A stretch of 41,950 nucleotides of DNA from NCBI GenBank assembly GCA_017305925.1, contig JAFKJW010000193.1:1-41950 (forward strand). The letters are read 5' to 3'. The stretch comes from Hyphomicrobiales bacterium. Its GTDB lineage: Bacteria; Pseudomonadota; Alphaproteobacteria; Rhizobiales; Rhizobiaceae. Below the pieces are notes generated by a model. The model had not been told where the DNA came from and did no database searches. It worked only from the letters and a program-made list of their open reading frames with translations. Below are positions 23,925 to 30,686 of the stretch, piece by piece. The first letter of the stretch is position 1; each line of letters opens with the position of its first letter. The position numbers and the translations under genes are program-made.

Positions 23925-25073
23925 TCAATCCTCCTCATCCGCGCCCGGCTCACGGTCTTCCGCTTCCCCGGTGTCGAATCCGTCCAGGTAGGCGGCCAAC
24001 AGGCGCTCATCGGAGCGGAATTCCTTTGGAATGGCCTTACGGCTCATACCGCGGTCGCGGGCATCTGCGCCGCGCCGACGCGCTGTGGCGATAGGGTCGC
24101 CGTCACCCGACTGAGGATCCGTGTCGGATGACGGCGCGGCGGCAGCGCCCTGGGGCGAGGCTTTGCCGCCTTCGGAACCGTGGGGGACGTCCGGTTCCGA
24201 ATTCTGTTGCTTCGGGTCAGGAGTGTCGCCGGCGAGTTTGTCCAGTCGATCGTTGAGGCCCTTCGATCGTTCACCGGTGGGTTTCGCGACGGGGAACATC
24301 TCCTCGACAGTCGCCTCGCCGCTCTTGAGCGCCGAGTGCATGCCGATCAGCGTCGTCATATGGTCGAGCGTGATGTCATCGAGACCGTGGATTTCCAGAA
24401 CACCGAAAATGCGTTCCGGTGTCACGCCGAAGGCTGCGAACGCCTTCATCGCCTCTGCGCGCCGCTCCACGAGCGTCTTGACGTCGCCGGCAATGACGCG
24501 CTCGACCGATGCATAGGCCTTGCGCCAGACGGCCTTCGGAACACCACCTAGGATGGCGTTGCGCTTGGCGATCGATGCCGCGGCATTCCCGGTCAAGATG
24601 ACCATGTCGTCAGTGATCTGCCCAGTCTTCCGATCGGCAGTCAGCCTGCGGCGAACGCGCGCCGTGGTGGCCGAGTTTGTTTCCAGGTCGTGGAAGACGC
24701 CCTCGGCCTCGACATACTTCTCGATCCGGTCAACGTGCACCACGCGCGTGCCGGTCCGGTTGTTGCCCCATTGGCTCTGGATGATCTCGGCCAGTCGAAT
24801 GGACGGGCCTTTGATCGGCTTCCCGCCGCGCGGCAGCGCATACACACACTCGGCCGCAGTCTCTTCGTCGAGTGTGGCGAGCGACAGGATGTTCCGCACG
24901 GCTTGGTCGACGCTGCGGGGATAGGCGTGCGCCGTCGTGATCTGCTGGTCGACCTCGGCCATGGCGATCGACACCGCGAGGCTTTGGTTGCCGGACTGGT
25001 AGCCGACCGGCAGCCCGGTCTTGATTTCACCAGTTTCCGGGTCGTGATCTGGCGTCTTCGCGGGAACGTTCAT
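23925..25073 (-). CDS. Probable phage recombination protein with C-terminal RMF-like segment
   Basis: 382 residues. The N-terminal 230 residues form an alpha/beta domain (TAHAYPRSVDQAVRNILSLA, LPRGGKPIKGPSIRLAEIIQ, then NAAASIAKRNAILGGVPKAV) seen in phage operons beside YqaJ exonucleases. This position is normally held by a single-strand annealing protein, so I propose that role; no RecT/Erf/Rad52 motif is claimed. A disordered Pro/Ser linker (about 255-320) leads to a C-terminal ARRRGADARDRGMSRKAIP segment resembling the ribosome modulation factor fold. It is separated by 28 bases from the coiled-coil gene upstream. Confidence 0.6.
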   Translation of the reverse strand: MNVPAKTPDHDPETGEIKTGLPVGYQSGNQSLAVSIAMAEVDQQITTAHAYPRSVDQAVRNILSLATLDEETAAECVYALPRGGKPIKGPSIRLAEIIQSQWGNNRTGTRVVHVDRIEKYVEAEGVFHDLETNSATTARVRRRLTADRKTGQITDDMVILTGNAAASIAKRNAILGGVPKAVWRKAYASVERVIAGDVKTLVERRAEAMKAFAAFGVTPERIFGVLEIHGLDDITLDHMTTLIGMHSALKSGEATVEEMFPVAKPTGERSKGLNDRLDKLAGDTPDPKQQNSEPDVPHGSEGGKASPQGAAAAPSSDTDPQSGDGDPIATARRRGADARDRGMSRKAIPKEFRSDERLLAAYLDGFDTGEAEDREPGADEED

Positions 25074-25101
25074 CGCAAATGTCTCCTGTTGCCGCTGGCG
25101 A

Positions 25102-25911
25102 TCAGCGGAGCTGGGCTTTCGAGTTGGAGAAGATGTCGACGCCAGTGAGCGGAACGTTGTCCCGGTTGGCGCGGATATGGGCGCGGATGGCCTTCTCGAT
25201 CACATCGATGCCGATGTGCGCGCGCAGCGGACCGTTCAGGTCGACCTTGGCGATATCGACGATCCGGAAATCCCAGTTCTTGCGCTCGCCGATCGTCCCG
25301 GCTTCGGTGCGCACCGGGCCAGCGGCGGCGCCGAGGGCCTGCGCCTCAAGGTGCTTCGCCTTGTGTTCGGCCTTTAAGGCATCCTGCAGCGCGACGTCGG
25401 CGACGATCTCGCTGGTGCTGGCGGCGGCCTCATCGAGCTTGCGCTGCACCTCCTGGCGGGCCGCTTCGGCCAGTGCGGCGGCTTCGGCGGCGGCCTTACG
25501 GCGCTGCTCATCCGCATAGGCTCCAGCCAGGCTCTCGGCTGCGTTCTTGATGCGCAGGCAGCGAGCATGGAGGCTTTCCGGCTGCGGGTTGACGTTGACG
25601 CCGAACAACTTGTTCCAGTCGTTCAGTTCCTCGCGGATCGGCCCTGTGACCTCGTCGCGGCGCTCGCAAACCTGCTTGGCGATCTTCTTCGACGCGAGCC
25701 CGATGGAAACCCAGGTATCGCGCTCGTTGTCGTTGGCAATCTTGCCGTCGATCAGGCCGTCCTTCGCGGCGTTGGCGCGCTTGGCGATAGCCTCGACCTC
25801 GTCAATCAGGTCCTTGTGATCGTCGACGAACAGCACCGATACCGGCGGCTTGTTGTGACCGAGACCAGCGTCGGCCGGGCCGACGATAGAGGGGGCGTCA
25901 GAAACGCGCAT
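25102..25911 (-). CDS. Coiled-coil protein of the YqaJ recombination module
   Basis: 269 residues. After a short N-terminus (MRVSDAPSIVGPADAGLGHNK) comes a long helical region (55-185) with Ala/Glu/Arg-rich heptads, for example AAAEAAALAEAARQEVQRKL. The compact C-terminal domain has WDFRIVDIAKVDLNGPLRAH and ends GVDIFSNSKAQLR, a pattern common in phage proteins encoded with exonuclease/annealing pairs. It overlaps the exonuclease gene by 14 bases. Function unknown; a scaffold or Gam-like helper is possible. Confidence 0.7.
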   Translation of the reverse strand: MRVSDAPSIVGPADAGLGHNKPPVSVLFVDDHKDLIDEVEAIAKRANAAKDGLIDGKIANDNERDTWVSIGLASKKIAKQVCERRDEVTGPIREELNDWNKLFGVNVNPQPESLHARCLRIKNAAESLAGAYADEQRRKAAAEAAALAEAARQEVQRKLDEAAASTSEIVADVALQDALKAEHKAKHLEAQALGAAAGPVRTEAGTIGERKNWDFRIVDIAKVDLNGPLRAHIGIDVIEKAIRAHIRANRDNVPLTGVDIFSNSKAQLR

Positions 25912-26848
25912 CGGGATTCTCCTTCGGGGTGATGCGGAGCGAGCGCGACTTCACAGGCTGGCCGGTCGGGCCAGTCCGCACGGACGTGCGCGCCGTGATG
26001 TTCCAGTTGAGGGTGAAGCCGGCTTCGGCCGCGCCGAGCGCGTGCAGGATCCGAGGTCGCGTCTCGTCGATGGCTTTGCCGGCCGCGGCATGACGCTCTC
26101 GAACGTCGACGAAGTAGCCAGCCAGATCGTCGAGCCCGTCGGCGGCCGTCAGGTCCTTCCGATCCGGCATGCTGTCGCGGTAGACCTCGGCCACCGCCGC
26201 ACCATCGCGGTTCCAATCGATCGGCGGTTCCTCGCCGGCCTCGACCATGCGCCAGAACTCGCGGACCTCGCGGCGTAGGCGGTGCATGACGCGTGTGTTG
26301 AGCGGGACGTCGATAACTTCGAGGTCAAGCCGGCGCTGGTCGATTATCAGGACCGCGACCGCCGCCCATGTGCATCCGGTGAGCGTCGCCTCAACAATGG
26401 CTTGGATAGCGATCCACAAGGGAAGAACCACCTCGCCAGTTTCGGCGTCTATCCACTTGCCCTCGAAATCGCTGCGGGCGATTGTCTTTCCTTGAACCGT
26501 TCCTTGCCCGAAAACGTCGGGGCGCGTGGCGAAGCTGTCGGGCGTTGCGCCGATCCGGGCTTCCCGGTCGAGGAAAAAGCGGTTGCCGAGCGGATATTCG
26601 ACGGTCCAGTCGGGACGATCCTCCCGCAGCATCTGGAAGATGACGGGCTCCAGAAGCCGGCCGCGGCGAAGCACTGCGTTGTCGATGTCGCTGTCAGCCG
26701 CGCGACCAGACTTGATCGCCCAAAGGCTGAACGGCGTGTCCCATGGATGCACACCCAAGAGGCAACCCGCCACAGAAGCGGTGACGGCCGGCCGGCGCAG
26801 CGCAAGCCATTCCTCATGCGTCTGCGGGTAGAGGATTTCGACGGTCAC
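25898..26848 (-). CDS. YqaJ-type (lambda Exo-like) viral exonuclease
   Basis: 316 residues with the YqaJ core: EEWLALRRPAVTASVAGCLL, an acidic GATPDSFA motif, then GTVQGKTIAR, where the family has (E/Q)xK with the catalytic Lys, and LPLWIAIQAIVEATLTGC, the substrate-loop helix. Degrades the 5' strand of double-stranded ends for recombination in known relatives. The usual Ile/Val between Gln and Lys is Gly here, a small departure. Coupled by 4 bases to the small gene upstream. Confidence 0.88.
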   Translation of the reverse strand: MTVEILYPQTHEEWLALRRPAVTASVAGCLLGVHPWDTPFSLWAIKSGRAADSDIDNAVLRRGRLLEPVIFQMLREDRPDWTVEYPLGNRFFLDREARIGATPDSFATRPDVFGQGTVQGKTIARSDFEGKWIDAETGEVVLPLWIAIQAIVEATLTGCTWAAVAVLIIDQRRLDLEVIDVPLNTRVMHRLRREVREFWRMVEAGEEPPIDWNRDGAAVAEVYRDSMPDRKDLTAADGLDDLAGYFVDVRERHAAAGKAIDETRPRILHALGAAEAGFTLNWNITARTSVRTGPTGQPVKSRSLRITPKENPDARF

Positions 26849-27093
26849 GACGCCACCTCGTCATCATCGTCGGCATCAGCCAAGACGATCTGCAGGTCGG
26901 CGTAGGCATCGCGGCCACGGTCGAGCGCCGACTTGAGATCAGGCAGGGTGTCCCAACCCTGTTCTTCTGCGGCGACCACAAGATCGCGGATGGCGTCGAG
27001 AACTTCGGCCGGCGTCATGACAGCACCACGAGCCAGAAGCCGGAGCGCTGAATGCCAGCCTCCGAACAGATGCGTAAAGGTCTCGCGCTTCAT
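26845..27093 (-). CDS. Small acidic phage protein, unknown
   Basis: 82 residues from ATG 27093, which has GGAG eight bases upstream. An internal ATG at residue 26 (MTPAEVLDAIRDLVVAAEEQ) lacks a ribosome-binding site. The C-terminal half is helical and very acidic (LADADDDDEVAS). Overlap of 4 bases with the exonuclease gene supports it. Not recognised. Confidence 0.7.
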   Translation of the reverse strand: MKRETFTHLFGGWHSALRLLARGAVMTPAEVLDAIRDLVVAAEEQGWDTLPDLKSALDRGRDAYADLQIVLADADDDDEVAS

Positions 27094-27126
27094 CGAAAAT
27101 TCTCCAGTCGGGGAAAGGGTGAGGGG

Positions 27127-27465
27127 TCAGGCGGCGACCACGTGGATGTCCCAGCCGGCCAGATCGCCGGCGAGAACCGCATCGAGGTCAGCGAGGAAGG
27201 CTGTGCAGAGGTCGACCTTCACGTCGGTCCAGCCCAGTCGATCAGCCTTCGCGATCCACTGGCGCATGGCCCATGCTGCACCGGAGATCGTGGCATTAAG
27301 CCCCGAGCCGAACTCCTTGCAGATCAGCTTGAACTGCTCGCAGTCGGCATCTCCGCTGGCGCGCTTCATGCGCAGGACGTCGCGCAGGAAATACGGCTTC
27401 GTCTGCGGGAGAAGGGCTGGCTTAAGGGTTGAGATCAGACCGTCACGGGCAAGGTCGAGGGGCAT
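27127..27465 (-). CDS. First gene of the leftward early operon, unknown
   Basis: 112 residues (MPLDLARDGLISTLKPALLP...). The ribosome-binding site AAAGGAGATATCCG is the strongest in the prophage, and the left operator with its TTGACG lies about 45 bases upstream, so this is the first gene read from the early left promoter. The C-terminus has WAMRQWIAKADRLGWTDVKV and ends in WDIHVVAA. Not recognised. The upstream open frame to 27669 runs through the operator and is not coding. Confidence 0.75.
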   Translation of the reverse strand: MPLDLARDGLISTLKPALLPQTKPYFLRDVLRMKRASGDADCEQFKLICKEFGSGLNATISGAAWAMRQWIAKADRLGWTDVKVDLCTAFLADLDAVLAGDLAGWDIHVVAA

Positions 27466-27489
27466 CGGATATCTCCTTTGCCCGAAAAG

Positions 27490-27530
27490 TTGCACATAAT
27501 GGGTAATTTCGTCAACCCCAAAATGTGTAA
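27490..27530 (-). promoter_or_regulatory. Left operator/early promoter of the prophage
   Basis: Minus strand: TTACACATTTTGGGG (27530-27516), then TTGACG, then a second, weaker copy TTACCCATTATGTGC (27506-27492), 24 bases apart. The whole block matches the right operator at 28506-28546 at 33 of 41 positions by my alignment. TTGACG sits as a -35 between the two copies, so bound repressor would shut the promoter. It faces the leftward operon. Confidence 0.75.
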
Positions 27531-27625
27531 CTATTTTTGTTCTCAAGCGGCAAGCGAATGCAACCGGCCTCGCGCGCGGAAGCGCCGAATCTGAAACCTT
27601 GGAGATTGTGCGATGCGTCGAAGAC

Positions 27626-27662
27626 GGCATGAGCCGTAGCGCTAAGCTACGGCGAACATGCC
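27626..27662. other. Long hairpin between left operator and repressor gene
   Basis: GGCATG-A-GCCGTAGC-GCTAA-GCTACGGC-GAA-CATGCC: an 8-bp perfect inner stem and a 6-bp outer stem, 14 base pairs in total. No T-run follows on either strand. The gap 27466-27830 (365 bases) has no gene; it holds the operator, this hairpin and the next one. A small structured RNA or terminator are options. Confidence 0.45.
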
Positions 27663-27777
27663 ACGACATTGACGTTGCCGGTTGAGTTCTACATCAACCG
27701 ATTCACCAAGAACGTCTACCGTAGAGCTCTATGTTTGAAGGTTATCAAATCCGCGCGAGGGCGTAGCGTAGGAGTGC

Positions 27778-27798
27778 GCGCGCGGGTAAACCGCGCGC
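27778..27798. terminator. GC hairpin downstream of the repressor gene
   Basis: GCGCGCGG and CCGCGCGC form an 8-bp stem with a GTAAA loop, 33 bases past the repressor stop on the minus strand. The tail is not T-rich, so if it ends the repressor transcript it is not a canonical terminator. Confidence 0.45.
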
Positions 27799-27830
27799 TT
27801 CGCCTTCGTCAACAGCGATGCAAGAATTAT

Positions 27831-28469
27831 TCAGCCGGCTTGTCGTAGCTGGAACTGACCCTGAATTCCGCCGACTCGTGCAGCCTTCTTTGCGGCGGCG
27901 GGCGGAAGAGTAACAAATATTTCGCCGATCCATGCGAGGTGAACCGGCCCAATCGGCTCCGGTTCGTTCCATGACCTCAGGAAAACGCCGCCATTGCCGC
28001 GTTCGACAGTCTTGATGAAGCGGCGTCCGTCATCTGTGCGAACCGCAGCTTCCAAGCCATAGAACGACTCAATCGGTTTTCGCTGTTCTTTGAAGACGAC
28101 GATGATGTGGTCCGGCTTATAGACCGGCCACATCGAGTTACCCCGGACTTTGAAGGCAATCATGTCGTCAGGAACTGGGAATGGAAGCTCGATTTCTTCG
28201 AGGCCTTCAGGCGGCACCTGCTCAAAGTCGGGCTCGACTTCGGCACCCGCGCCAACGTACCCCATGACAGCAACGGTGCCAGGAGCCGAGATTATATCGC
28301 TCGCCGTCACACCGAAAATCTGGGCCGCCTTGCTGATGTAATCGGCCGTCAGCCGACGCTCGCCACGCTCCAGTTTTATGTACTGGCTGCGGGATACTGA
28401 CATCTCGTCGGCGGCGCGCTCAAGCGTCCAACCCCTTGAATTTCGAAGCTCTTTTAGACGGTTCCCCAT
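27831..28469 (-). CDS. Prophage repressor (XRE HTH plus S24 LexA-like peptidase)
   Basis: Maintains lysogeny. 212 residues from ATG 28469 (MGNRLKELRNSRGW). The XRE helix-turn-helix covers residues 4-55 (RAADEMSVSRSQYIKLERGE). The autocleavage site is Ala74-Gly75 in YVGAGAEVEP, with Ser112 (RGNSMWP) and Lys153 (RRFIKTVER) as the catalytic dyad, so it should be cleaved with RecA help during the SOS response. An in-frame GTG 14 codons upstream exists. The operators lie on both sides of the gene, as in lambda. Confidence 0.92.
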   Translation of the reverse strand: MGNRLKELRNSRGWTLERAADEMSVSRSQYIKLERGERRLTADYISKAAQIFGVTASDIISAPGTVAVMGYVGAGAEVEPDFEQVPPEGLEEIELPFPVPDDMIAFKVRGNSMWPVYKPDHIIVVFKEQRKPIESFYGLEAAVRTDDGRRFIKTVERGNGGVFLRSWNEPEPIGPVHLAWIGEIFVTLPPAAAKKAARVGGIQGQFQLRQAG

Positions 28470-28505
28470 GCCGTGGAAGAATGCCACCCCTTTCACGAGC
28501 GGTCG

Positions 28506-28546
28506 TTTCACAAATTGGGGTTGACGAGATTACACATTTTGGGGAA
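28506..28546 (+). promoter_or_regulatory. Right operator/early promoter of the prophage
   Basis: + strand: TTTCACAAATTGGGG (28506-28520), TTGACG (28521-28526), TTACACATTTTGGGG (28530-28544). Two direct copies, 24 bases apart, bracket the -35. The second is identical to the strong half of the left operator. No good -10 is visible (GAACAA at 17 bases spacing). It lies between the repressor and the Cro-like gene and should control both. Confidence 0.75.
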
Positions 28547-28559
28547 CAAATGGCGCACT

Positions 28560-28781
28560 ATGAAGCTCGCCGATTTCAAAAAACTTCGAAACCTGACCGA
28601 CGAGGCGCTCGCTGTGATGATCGGCGACTGCACCGTCAGTGCGTTGCGAAAGTGGCTCGCCGGGGACCGTATCCCGCGCCGGGATCAGATGGAGCGCATA
28701 GCTGCCATCACCGATGGTCAAGTGCTGCCCAATGATTTCTACGAGATCGAAGTGGTCGCCGCGTCGGGAGATGCGGCGTGA
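28560..28781 (+). CDS. Cro-like small HTH protein
   Basis: 73 residues from ATG 28560 (MKLADFKKLRNLTDEALAVM). Residues 4-45 read as a single helix-turn-helix (EALAVMIGDCTVSALRKWLA), with a degenerate C-terminal segment after it. Position directly after the right operator, facing away from the repressor, is that of Cro. No good Shine-Dalgarno is visible; with the -35 at 28521 the mRNA would start within a few bases of the ATG, so it may be leaderless. The frame upstream to 28473 runs through the operator and is not coding. Confidence 0.82.
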   Translation: MKLADFKKLRNLTDEALAVMIGDCTVSALRKWLAGDRIPRRDQMERIAAITDGQVLPNDFYEIEVVAASGDAA

Positions 28782-28885
28782 GCGCGTCAGTCTCTGGCCA
28801 AGCCACCCTGCGGGCGCTTCAGCATCGCGTAGAGGCTGCGCAGAAGCTTCGTGACATCAGCCTTTGCACGGGACAACCGTCATGA
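28778..28885 (+). CDS. 35-residue ORF coupled to the Cro-like gene
   Basis: GTG start overlapping the Cro-like stop (GTGA). Begins VSASVSGQATLRALQHRVEA, one amphipathic helix, and ends in SLCTGQPS. It ends 26 bases before a strong terminator-like hairpin. The coupling supports translation, but the peptide is short and unrecognised, so it could be a leader peptide. Confidence 0.45.
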   Translation: MSASVSGQATLRALQHRVEAAQKLRDISLCTGQPS

Positions 28886-28910
28886 CTTCGCGCACCCTCC
28901 CAAGCGCGAT

Positions 28911-28955
28911 GGTGGGCCACGTATCCGGTCTCGCGTCCGTGGCCCACCTTTCTTC
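28911..28955 (+). terminator. Early terminator after the Cro-like genes (tR1-like)
   Basis: GGTGGGCCACG (28911-28921) pairs perfectly with CGTGGCCCACC (28938-28948) around a 16-base loop and is followed by TTTCTT. Eleven uninterrupted base pairs plus a pyrimidine tail is the best intrinsic terminator in the prophage. It lies between the Cro-like genes and the regulator/modification operon, so transcripts from the right promoter would stop here unless antiterminated or a second promoter exists downstream. Confidence 0.75.
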
Positions 28956-29005
28956 GTCCGTTTCATCGCCTGTCTCCGTGTCCGTCGCTGGATTGGAGAA
29001 TGGCG

Positions 29006-29470
29006 ATGTTCGGTTCGGATATCTCGGAATCGCGTTCGGAACACTCCGAATTTTGTTCGGAGGCTATGACGCGGGGGCGGCGCATCATGTCTAGCGTAGC
29101 GCTTGCCCAGGAACACAGCCGCGCGCTCGGCAAGATGCTGGCCCCGGATGAAGGCTGGAAGCGGCAGGTTTCGGCCCTTCATCGCGCCCTCACGAGTAGA
29201 GACTTCGCGTGGCGGCTGGAAAACCTGACGTGGAACCGTGTGAAGTCTTGGCTGTTCGCCGAGGCGCGCCGCGTCGACTACGAGGAAATGCGCGCGCTCA
29301 AGGAGTTGCGCGCGGAACAGGAGGCACGACGTGCCAGGCTTAAACTTGCCGCCACGGCAAACCTTCTGGCAGCGCATCTTGCCGCGGAAGGTGCGCCGCT
29401 GGATTGCCACCAAGTGCGCGCTCTCGGCCGCATCGCTGGCGCTCTGGGTGTATCCGGAGTTGCCGAATGA
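29006..29470 (+). CDS. Phage helical protein, unknown
   Basis: 154 residues from ATG 29006 (GGAGA seven bases upstream); ATG 29066 and ATG 29087 (MSSVALAQEHSRALGKM) are alternatives. From residue 28 on it is plainly helical (DEGWKRQVSALHRALTSRDF; WNRVKSWLFAEARRVDYEEM; LRAEQEARRARLKLAATANL), a pattern I associate with alphaproteobacterial phage regulatory regions but not with a known function. The first 20 codons contain a 21-base-phased repeat, which fits regulatory DNA as well as coding DNA. Its stop overlaps the GcrA-like start. Confidence 0.7.
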   Translation: MFGSDISESRSEHSEFCSEAMTRGRRIMSSVALAQEHSRALGKMLAPDEGWKRQVSALHRALTSRDFAWRLENLTWNRVKSWLFAEARRVDYEEMRALKELRAEQEARRARLKLAATANLLAAHLAAEGAPLDCHQVRALGRIAGALGVSGVAE

Positions 29471-30015
29471 CCCACTGGAGGAATCTCAGCCCAGCGGAGA
29501 AGCGCTCGGCGGTGAAGAGCAGGGTTCTCGCCGGGGCCAGCTACGAGGTGATCGCCCAGGAGCTGGGCGCACCTAACCGGAACTGCATCGCAAGCGTCGT
29601 CACGGCGCTGCGAGGACATGGCGAACTGCCGCCTCCACCATCGAAGCAACAGACCGGTGCAACCGGCGGCGCCGTCGTTCGCGCGAAGGCCAAGGCAAGG
29701 CGAGATCGAGCGGTTGCACCTCTTGCCGTCAACATCGCCAACAAGCCTGAATGCCACGTATCCGACCATGGACTGACGATAGACCGCTCGCTGGCCTTCG
29801 ACCCGCTGCCCGGCACCGAACCGATTGCGCTCGCTGAATTCGGTCCGCGCACCTGCAAATGGCCAGTTGATGGCATCGAGGGCCCTGGCGCTCTCTTCTG
29901 CGGCGCCGAAAAAGAGATCGATCTCAGCTTCTGCGCCTACCACCGGCGCCTCGCCTACATCCCCCTCCCAATCCGTTCGAAGGCCGCTGATGCGGCGGCA
30001 GAAAGGCTGTCCTGA
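29467..30015 (+). CDS. GcrA-like cell-cycle regulator homologue
   Basis: 182 residues. The N-terminal HTH (WRNLSPAEKRSAVKSRVLAG, IAQELGAPNRNCIASVV) and the C-terminal signature RTCKWPVDG...LFCG...SFCAYHRRLAY (Cys130, Cys145, Cys156, His159) match the two ends of GcrA, the alphaproteobacterial regulator that binds sigma70 and senses GANTC methylation. The linker is variable, as in the family. ATGA overlap with the previous gene fixes the start. A phage copy could redirect host RNA polymerase or serve late phage promoters. Family assignment is from the pattern; target is inferred. Confidence 0.85.
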   Translation: MTHWRNLSPAEKRSAVKSRVLAGASYEVIAQELGAPNRNCIASVVTALRGHGELPPPPSKQQTGATGGAVVRAKAKARRDRAVAPLAVNIANKPECHVSDHGLTIDRSLAFDPLPGTEPIALAEFGPRTCKWPVDGIEGPGALFCGAEKEIDLSFCAYHRRLAYIPLPIRSKAADAAAERLS

Positions 30016-30016
30016 A

Positions 30017-30523
30017 ATGGCTCGCGTCCTCGAAGGCAGGAACCGCGCGACCGCCGACGAGGCGGCCAGCTTTGTCGATGAGTTCGACCGTCTTGAACAG
30101 GAGCGAGAGCGCAAGCTCGACGAGATCGACGCCGAGTTCAAGGCGAAGAAGCGCGCCATCAATTCCAAGATCAACGCCGATCAGAAATCGATCCTCACCG
30201 ACGCCAAGAAAGTTGGCGTGAAGAAGGGCGTCATCCGCGCGCTGGCCGATCCGCAGAAGCGCCGCCGCAAGGCGCAGGAGCTTCTGGAGCGTGCCAACGA
30301 GCGTGCCGACGACGCGATCGACGCGCTCGAGGATGAAGATCAGGACTTCGCCAAGGATATCCGCAAGGCCCTGGGCGACGACTTCGCCAGCCTTCCGCTC
30401 GGTGCCGCAGCCGTCGAGCGAGAGGAGGCGAGACCGGAGGCGGCGGTCGATCCCGTCGCCGCAGCGGCCGAAAAGGCTTGGAAGGACGCGGAGCCCAAGA
30501 AAGGCAGGGCGGCCAAACACTGA
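30017..30523 (+). CDS. Coiled-coil phage protein, possibly GapR-like
   Basis: 168 residues. The first 100 form one long charged helix (AASFVDEFDRLEQERERKLD; KKRAINSKINADQKSILTDA), then DAKKVGVKKGVIRAL. The layout of a helical ERLE-type stretch followed by AKxxGxxKxxxR resembles the nucleoid protein GapR (DUF2312), but the match is weak. The tail is Ala/Glu-rich. AGAAAGG serves as ribosome-binding site, one base after the GcrA-like stop. Confidence 0.6.
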   Translation: MARVLEGRNRATADEAASFVDEFDRLEQERERKLDEIDAEFKAKKRAINSKINADQKSILTDAKKVGVKKGVIRALADPQKRRRKAQELLERANERADDAIDALEDEDQDFAKDIRKALGDDFASLPLGAAAVEREEARPEAAVDPVAAAAEKAWKDAEPKKGRAAKH

Positions 30524-30686
30524 ATCCCAGAGCGAAACCGGGGAGGCGAGGGGACCTATCGGATGGGACCTAAGCCGGTGATCCGGGAGTAGGCCGCGCG
30601 GGGCGGACCGCGCAGGGGGAACGCCACCTCCTATCAGGCGTGACCAGGCCGGGAGAGCAGCGGCCACCAATTCGAGGAGTTGACCA

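Noticed and set aside
27531-27830. Search for a gene between the left operator and the repressor
   Set aside because: No frame has a start with a ribosome-binding site, and the region is dominated by two hairpins.
28882-29094. 70-codon + strand ORF overlapping the stop of the 35-codon ORF (ATGA)
   Set aside because: It runs through the 11-bp terminator hairpin, overlaps the next gene by 89 bases and has Ser/Val-rich sequence with no fold pattern. The ATGA is likely chance.
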